From Spongilla lacustris (lineage: Eukaryota; Porifera; Demospongiae; Spongillida; Spongillidae): DNA of 64,000 bases. Made by a program: the position numbers and the translations under genes. Below the pieces are notes generated by a model. The model was not told the DNA's origin and did no database searches. It was given only the letters and a program-made list of their open reading frames with translations. How positions within the stretch are numbered: position 1 is the first letter of the stretch; every line of letters begins with the position of its first letter. Location of the stretch: assembly GCA_949361645.1 (NCBI GenBank), contig OX442418.1:3181771-3245770 (forward strand). The letters run 5' to 3'. Below, in pieces: positions 58,583 to 64,000 of this stretch.

Positions 58583-58590
58583 ACTGGTAC

Positions 58591-59540
58591 TGGATATAAC
58601 TCCGGGTACATGGTGTCAATGCAATCTGAATTTTTAGTTGTCTCGTTGTTGCAAGTATGCCAATCTACACTGATGAAGCTATTTCGGCTAAAGCTCGCGC
58701 ACACTTTTGGCAAGATCGATGCACCGGCTTTTGCAACCAAAATTCTACCGGGGAGGTACAATTTTAACTGCCAAAATATTACATTGCATGACCTGTATGC
58801 AGTTCACATGCAACTTAAAACGTATATATCATCATCATTGCAACATGCAGTCTTGGTTTTATACATTTCTCGCCGGCATGGGGATCTCTAAGTGTACATG
58901 TACATGTATGTACACGTAAGGATGTGGTTATAACTATGGCAAATCTAAATGTATGTATTATTTTTGCTGATAAGACCTGGAGCAGTAACTGCTATAATTA
59001 GGCTGTAAAATCGATGGACCCAGATGTGGGTGTGCGAATGAGTATTGACATTTCCCCCTCCTACATATTCACGCAAATGCTATGCATGGCGTTTATGCTG
59101 ATGAGAAATATGCATATCGTACGTAAGCTATGTATAAGGAATGCAGCATCAAGCTCAAGAGACGCAGATGGGAATTTCACTACAAAGAAAATCAAAGCAC
59201 AGTGTATTGAGTATAAATTAAAAAGAACAGCATTTTAAAACGTTATTTTCTTTTTGGATGCACCGAATATTCATACATGTAGTAGAAGTTCAGTAAATAT
59301 TCTTATGAGCATGCACTTCACACAAAGAATACGTTATATCTTTATAAAGTGGAAGAAAAAAAAACCTGGTACATATTGGGAAAGGACGATTATTTTATTT
59401 TATATTCCAAATATGCTAGTACAACATAGGATTCCCTAGGTTCATCAACAAAGAAAGTATTATTTGAAATCTAGACATTTTATAAGTTTCGGATTTTATC
59501 AGTCAGTGTAGCCATTGAGATTGACGTTGATCCATATGGG
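58591..59540. other. Spacer, no supported gene
   Basis: Short overlapping frames only. The plus-strand frame at 58493-58891 is partly encoded by the hAT end and is not a gene. Confidence 0.4.
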
Positions 59541-59554
59541 GCATGATGGGGCAC

Positions 59555-60122
59555 TTAGCTTGCACGAGGATAGTTTTCCTTGAGCGTAGAATAAAGCATA
59601 TTCTGAATATCGCTCATCACTTCTGCTATAGTGCAGTAAGCAGACAAATCATCGCACGAAAACGATTTACCAAGCGATGATGACAGCTGCGATGTTGAAA
59701 ATGTATAGTACGTATCAACACGTATTATACATGTATACATAATACTATTTACCCATGAGCAGGAGTTATTGATAATGGCTTCCTTCATTGCAAACAGAGC
59801 ATCAGAATATGTTGTGTTTTCACGTGACCATGGATAATTCTTCAAAAGACACACAGAAGCAAGCACACTAATGTGTGCCGCATTGGTGATATTTGGCAAC
59901 TGCATATACAATGGAACAATTGAACTTCTGCATGCATGCATATTCAATTAGTATAAAACTTACCATCAATGGGGTAATTACTTCTCCGAGAGCAAACACA
60001 CCTCCGATGAGATTTTGAAGTTTGCTGTCGTACTGCACGTCTGTCGGACGTTTAGAAGGAGCTCCCAGTATAGCATAGGTGGAGAGTACCAACATTATAC
60101 CGAGGAGTGTGATTAACGCCAT
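59555..60122 (-). CDS. Small secreted protein, three exons, 145 residues
   Basis: Minus strand exons 60122-59964, 59899-59753 and 59686-59555 join in phase 0 with GT-AG introns of 64 and 66 bp, totalling 438 nt. The start MALITLLGIMLVLSTYAILG is a clear signal peptide, with likely cleavage after ILGA. The mature part (about 125 residues) has four Cys (SVCLLK, NNSCSW, FSCDD, SAYCTI), enough for two disulphides, and two N-glycosylation sites. Its alternating hydrophobic pattern (AMKEAIINN, IAEVMSDIQNMLYSTLKENY) suggests several amphipathic helices. I recognise no family. A TATA-like box lies 57 bp upstream. It looks intact and functional; it may be a secreted structural, immune or signalling factor. 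Confidence 0.78.
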
Positions 60123-60178
60123 TTCAAAGCTCTGTAAAATACCTAAGTATTCGATAAAACATTAAGGCTTTCGGGCTC

Positions 60179-60186
60179 TTTATATA
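60179..60186 (-). promoter_or_regulatory. TATA-like box of the small secreted gene
   Basis: TATATAAA on the minus strand, 57 bp upstream of the ATG at 60122. This would place the transcription start near 60150. Confidence 0.5.
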
Positions 60187-60401
60187 TGTGTCAGAGATAT
60201 AATAAGGAAATACCTACTCTGTCGTGTACATTTGACCTTTGCGACATAACGTGCACGAGCGACAAAATTATTGTCGCCGCGACAAAATTTCCTAGCGACA
60301 GAATTTGCTGCATGTGACACCGGAAATGCCCGGTTCAATACTAGCGTACCTATTTAGTCCTTAGTGTCACGACTATTTTACGAGGCATTTACCGATTATA
60401 A

Positions 60402-60484
60402 CTCCACATATTATTACAGCGAGGAAGCCTAAAGTCTACTTGAGGTCTCCTCGCTGTAATAATATGCTGTAATAACATGTGGAG
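60402..60484. repeat. Hairpin CTCCACATATTATTACAGCG...
   Basis: CTCCACATATTATTACAGCGAGGA is mirrored by TCCTCGCTGTAATAATATG...ATGTGGAG. The right arm has an extra CTGTAATAA unit. Stem of about 24 bp, about 300 bp upstream of the small secreted gene's start. Confidence 0.75.
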
Positions 60485-60870
60485 TGAAAGCCAACCGGCA
60501 TGGCACCATTTTGGAAACAATTTTTCCTAGTGCAAGCATCATGCTCAAATTCCAGCATACGAATTAAGATATTATCCATTGCAGATGCAGTGGCAGTTGC
60601 AGTGGCAAAAAGCCATAATCACTTTGCTCTTCCTAATATGCACGTACATGTAATGTATTGCTGTATAATTGAATCCTTACTTGACAGAAGGCTGCATCAT
60701 GATATCAGCTATAATGCACCTAAAAGCTTGAGATAGTGCGAGACAACACCACTTGAATATACAATTTTTGGTACACATGTGTATATTAGTGCTGTACAGC
60801 TATAATACTAGGGATAGAAGACCTATAAACTTAGCTGAGATACTTGTGTGGTGCAATTTTATAAGGTTCT

Positions 60871-61073
60871 TAGCAGTTGTGTTGTTAGTGCTCGAAAGGT
60901 GCATGGCACATTTCTTATTTTTTTTAGCAGTTGTGTTGTTAGTGCTCGAAAGGTGCATGGCACATTTCTTATTTTTTTAGCAGTTGTGTTGTTAGTGCTC
61001 GAAAGGTGCATGGCACATTTCTTATTTTTAAAAATAAGAAATGTGCCATGCACCTTTCGAGCACTAACAACAC
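60871..61073. repeat. Three direct 53-bp repeats plus one inverted copy
   Basis: TAGCAGTTGTGTTGTTAGTG onward, starting at 60871, 60925 and 60978, gives three almost identical direct units ending in T-runs. A perfect inverted copy follows (about 61030-61073), meeting the third unit at TTTTTAAAAA. Short frames across it are repeat-driven. Confidence 0.92.
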
Positions 61074-61818
61074 ATCCTCATCCACCACAATTGCTCCGAC
61101 ACATTCAAAAATTAGGTTTTATTACTGCCGAAGTGACCGCCCCCTAATTCAGCACTGTGACATCCTTCTAAAATTTTTAATTTAAAATGATTAATATAAT
61201 GTACGAAGAAAGCTGCCACTAACTGATTTGTTTCTATAGACATGGTAAAGCCGCCAATAATCGATCTCAATTAGCAAAGGACTGCTGTATTAACTGCTTG
61301 CAACTGAGTGCCTATAATACAATTATACACACTACTACATATGAGAATATCCCTAAGAGTCTATAAGCACGAGAATGGTTGTCTCGAAATATCACAAAGT
61401 CATACAATTGTGCAAGTTCTATTTGGAGTTTTTTAACTAGGAAATTTTTAGCAATTTCAGTCACTATTATATGCAATCATATTCTTTTATTGTATCAATA
61501 CTAGCATAATTTAAAGTGCCAAGGGCATATTTATAATTTTATGGCACATGTACATATATGGCCCACGGATGCACTACAATAACTTCAAATGAGGAGTATG
61601 CAACATAGGGTAATTACATACCCGTATATGGTAACGAGTAGTACAACTCTCTCGCATTCCTGCAACGCTACATAAACTATTAGCAGTGCATCCCTCAGGT
61701 CATGATCATATGCTATAGATCTGCACATTTTTGGTGTGGGAGTGGAGTACACCATAAACATGTATACATGTACGTGTACGTGTAGCAAGCATACCATACA
61801 TCCATAACTATAATACAA

Positions 61819-61868
61819 ATCTGGCGCCCAAAAAGTTAAAATACTCATTAACTCTTTGGGCGCCAGAT
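61819..61868. repeat. Hairpin ATCTGGCGCCCAAA...TTTGGGCGCCAGAT
   Basis: About 20-bp arms with one mismatch around a short loop. Confidence 0.7.
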
Positions 61869-62158
61869 ATGAATAATAATGATACATACATGTACTGCAT
61901 GAGATCCAAAAATATCAGTGAGTGACTTCAACTGAAGCACTCAATAACTATATAGTACATGTATCAGATGTCAACGGGCCGGCGCGGGTGGGGGGACCCC
62001 GTGAAGTTGCAAGTTGCAATGAATTATAAGTTTTGATCGAAATATGCTTAGGGGTCAGGATAAGGATAGCCTGTGCGAGGGGGTCAGGATAGCCGTATTG
62101 TGAGAGGTGGGGGGGGGGGGGGGAGGAGGTACATACATGTGTAAGTTAAGTAAATAAT

Positions 62159-62189
62159 ACTTGTACCAAATAGAGTATTTGGTACAAGT
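62159..62189. repeat. Perfect 14-bp hairpin, 3-nt loop
   Basis: ACTTGTACCAAATA, loop GAG, TATTTGGTACAAGT. No T-run follows on either strand close by. Confidence 0.7.
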
Positions 62190-62546
62190 AAATAAAAAAA
62201 TTCTCTATCGAGAAATTGATTGGTTATATGTAGGCCTATACGTAGGATTGCTATAAGGAGGGAAACGAGGTACAGTGAAGTTTGTATGGTATAGGATCCA
62301 TGCAACAAAGGTAACTAAGTAGCAGTCCTAAATTTGCTAATGAAGAAGCCCATTTGCAAGTGTATGCATATGGTTGTATACAAGTTTCCTCAGAAAACGC
62401 CAATGTGCGACGGCCATATTTGTCATGGCTAATGTTTACGCCCCGAAACTATACATCGATCCGGTTTGGGCAATGCCTAATATCATAGATTGAAGAATAT
62501 CTGGATACGAAACGCGTCACGTGATCCATTGAATTGTCAATTATAG

Positions 62547-62867
62547 GCGGCGGACCCTTTGAAACAATCTGCGTTTCGATTAACCCTTATGTAAATTACG
62601 CTCTTTCCCGTACTTTCACCGCTGTTGAAGAGAAAAATCGAGATCTTAGGCATTCTACGTACTCCCACTGGTCTTGCTTTCCAGGTTAGTAAGTACTGTT
62701 CGTGCAATTCACTAATCACACTCTACGTAGGTTCCGTATCTATCATTTCAGCCTCTTCAGAACTTATATCTCAACTTAGAGATGCTTCCAACCATTCATT
62801 TATAAAAGCAAAGCATTATGCTATTCCCTCTGTGGAACGAACGTATAGCCGTTGTAAGGGGCTTTAG
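62547..62867 (+). CDS. Two candidate exons of an unrecognised gene (3' end)
   Basis: An acceptor (CAATTATAG) opens exon 62547-62684, ending at a strong donor CCAG|GTTAGTAAG. The next acceptor (CTATCATTTCAG) opens 62752-62867, which joins in phase 1 and ends at TAG 62865-62867. The joined peptide runs GGGPFETICVSINPYVNYAL and onward, ending KAKHYAIPSVERTYSRCKGL. The intron is 67 bp, typical for this window. No known motif. Upstream exons were not found. Consistent phase across a good intron is the only real support. Confidence 0.35.
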
Positions 62868-63279
62868 CATGTGGGTACAACTGCCTGGTGAACAAGTCGC
62901 GGACCCATCGTGTTTCGGTACATAGTGTGTGAGTTAGACACATGCAACAAGTCCAATATTGTTTTGCAATGTTCAGAAAGAGTTTTTCTGTGGAACGCAT
63001 ACAGTCAATGGTAGACCAACTTATACATTATGCACAAATGACTTATAGAAATTGTAGTTGTTTGTCATTAAATCGTCCCTGGACCGATATATGTTTCGGT
63101 ACTTCTATTCTAGGGAATGCACTTATAGTGATTACAGTTGTGTAGTAGCTGATTGAAAAAAAACGCCTGTTTACTGCTTGTTTTAAAGTGCAATTCATGA
63201 TCCGACTGCAGACCAATGACACAGAAAAAGCGTTTTCAAATAGGCGGCAACTCCATCAAACGTGCCTGTTTGAAACAAC

Positions 63280-63302
63280 TGTAAGCTCTCTCTCTCTCTC
63301 TA
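63280..63302. repeat. Short (CT)n tract
   Basis: About nine CT units before TAGCTGG. Confidence 0.7.
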
Positions 63303-63538
63303 GCTGGAATGTGCCTTTATTCTTGGGTGATGTAGACAAGCTAGCTCGAATAGCCGAACGATCGTAAGTTGTAAGCAACTTGTTAAGAGGATCGGTTTCG
63401 GCCTGTGTTTCAGGTATCTTACTATCCGTAATCGTCTCCTGTATCGCTCGTATTATATGACAAGTCAGTTTCGGCCCTTGGTATGTATAAGTTTATAATA
63501 CCAAATTAATGTGTCACGTGCCGAAACGCGGATCATTT

Positions 63539-63866
63539 CTAATTGTCTCCGCGTTTCGTATCCAGGTATTCTTCAATCTCTATGCTAATATCAATGCGAA
63601 TTGACCCGGATTGTGGTTGCTCATTTAATGCTTCTAGAAACGCATAAAAAATCATAAGTAATTGACGTGTTTCATATCGCTTGCTGTATATCATCTTTCT
63701 TGTAATAAAGGTAGGCACTTCAGGATCCGTGATTCTATAGATAGTAAAATAGAGCATTGAATTTTCTTTTTGCACATTTATTGACACCGTCAGTAAGGTT
63801 TGGCAAAAACGATCCGGTAACTTCGAATTCGTGCATTCAGAGATTAGACTAGTTTTTAATTTTTAA
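63539..63866 (-). CDS. 3'-terminal exon of an unrecognised gene (partial)
   Basis: The minus-strand frame is open from about 63866 to the TAG at 63539-63541, roughly 108 codons. A possible acceptor (AAAACTAG) lies near 63853. It looks strongly coding: SKLPDRFCQTLLTVSINVQK, then FTIYRITDPEVPTFITRKMI and IRIDISIEIEEYLDTKRGDN at the C terminus. Alternating hydrophobic and charged residues suggest a mixed alpha/beta domain. No family recognised. The last 29 bp occur again, inverted, at 62478-62506. The 5' exons lie at or beyond the right edge of the window. Confidence 0.45.
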
Positions 63867-64000
63867 AACACGCCCCGTAATTATTAAAGCTTAAACCATT
63901 GTTCAAATCGAATATGTCTTACTGCCTTTCGACTTTAAAATGCTGCGTCCTATATAAGGTAAGAAATGACATCTCTAGATAATTTATCCTTCCATCTTTA

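Larger units (their letters stand above)
61100..62546. other. Spacer with small hairpins, no supported gene
   Basis: Contains two short hairpins (61819-61868 and 62159-62189), a poly(G) run at 62109-62123, and at 62478-62506 a 29-bp inverted copy of the end of the minus-strand coding exon at 63539 (GATTGAAGAATATCTGGATA then CGAAACGCG). Otherwise nothing. Confidence 0.45.

Overview
This is a eukaryotic nuclear window. It has spliced genes with GT-AG introns of mostly 55-350 bp, AT-rich spacers, AATAAA poly(A) signals, hAT-type DNA transposons with 8-bp target duplications, R2-like and Ty3/gypsy-like retroelement debris, (CA)n/(TG)n microsatellites, and one 200-N assembly gap (10438-10637). Compact introns, a local family of immunoglobulin/fibronectin-III membrane receptors, and a very frequent TACATGTA palindrome suggest a marine invertebrate. 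A demosponge is my best guess, but no species marker is visible.

Layout. 0-1.1 kb: 3' end of a Ser/Thr/Asn-rich protein gene. 1.1-26.6 kb: mostly mobile-element territory. It holds two copies of a palindromic MITE (5.06 and 9.08 kb), a 1.2-kb TA-flanked transposon splitting a decayed Ulp1-protease/PHD-finger gene (6.3-8.1 kb), a hAT element with transposase remains (17.77-18.97 kb), and several relics of a zinc-knuckle plus restriction-like endonuclease module. One of those relics lies inside a 1.3-kb terminal-inverted-repeat element (22.30-23.63 kb). 26.6-55.4 kb: a receptor gene cluster, all on the minus strand. Gene A (26.66-30.65 kb) and gene C (49.66-53.60 kb) are paralogues with the same six-exon plan: signal peptide, Ig-like, FN3, FN3, membrane segment, and a cytoplasmic tail made of a 36-bp minisatellite. 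Between them lies gene B (34.22-36.63 kb), with three Ig-like domains, a membrane segment and a tyrosine-bearing tail, together with its decayed copies (33.2, 38.1 and 39.2-40.9 kb). A tail-exon relic of the A/C family sits at 55.3 kb. 57.9-58.6 kb: a second intact-ended hAT element. 59.5-60.1 kb: a three-exon gene for a small secreted protein of 145 residues. 62.5-63.9 kb: exons of unrecognised genes.

The most interesting system is the receptor cluster. Gene C's tail repeats a 12-residue unit centred on Tyr-Glu-Ala-Pro about ten times, after Tyr-Asp-Met-Pro and Tyr-Glu-Glu-Ile. That is an array of candidate phosphotyrosine docking sites (YxxP is the Crk/Nck-type SH2 motif, YEEI the Src-type) on an adhesion-like receptor, comparable in principle to the p130Cas substrate domain. 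In gene A the same minisatellite is entered in a different frame, so the motif is lost unless splicing differs. Gene B ends in TxYxxV, the consensus of an immunoreceptor switch motif. The cluster shows birth-and-death evolution: duplicated blocks carrying retroelement fragments with them, orphan exons, a start-codon frameshift, and a stop replacing a tail tyrosine.
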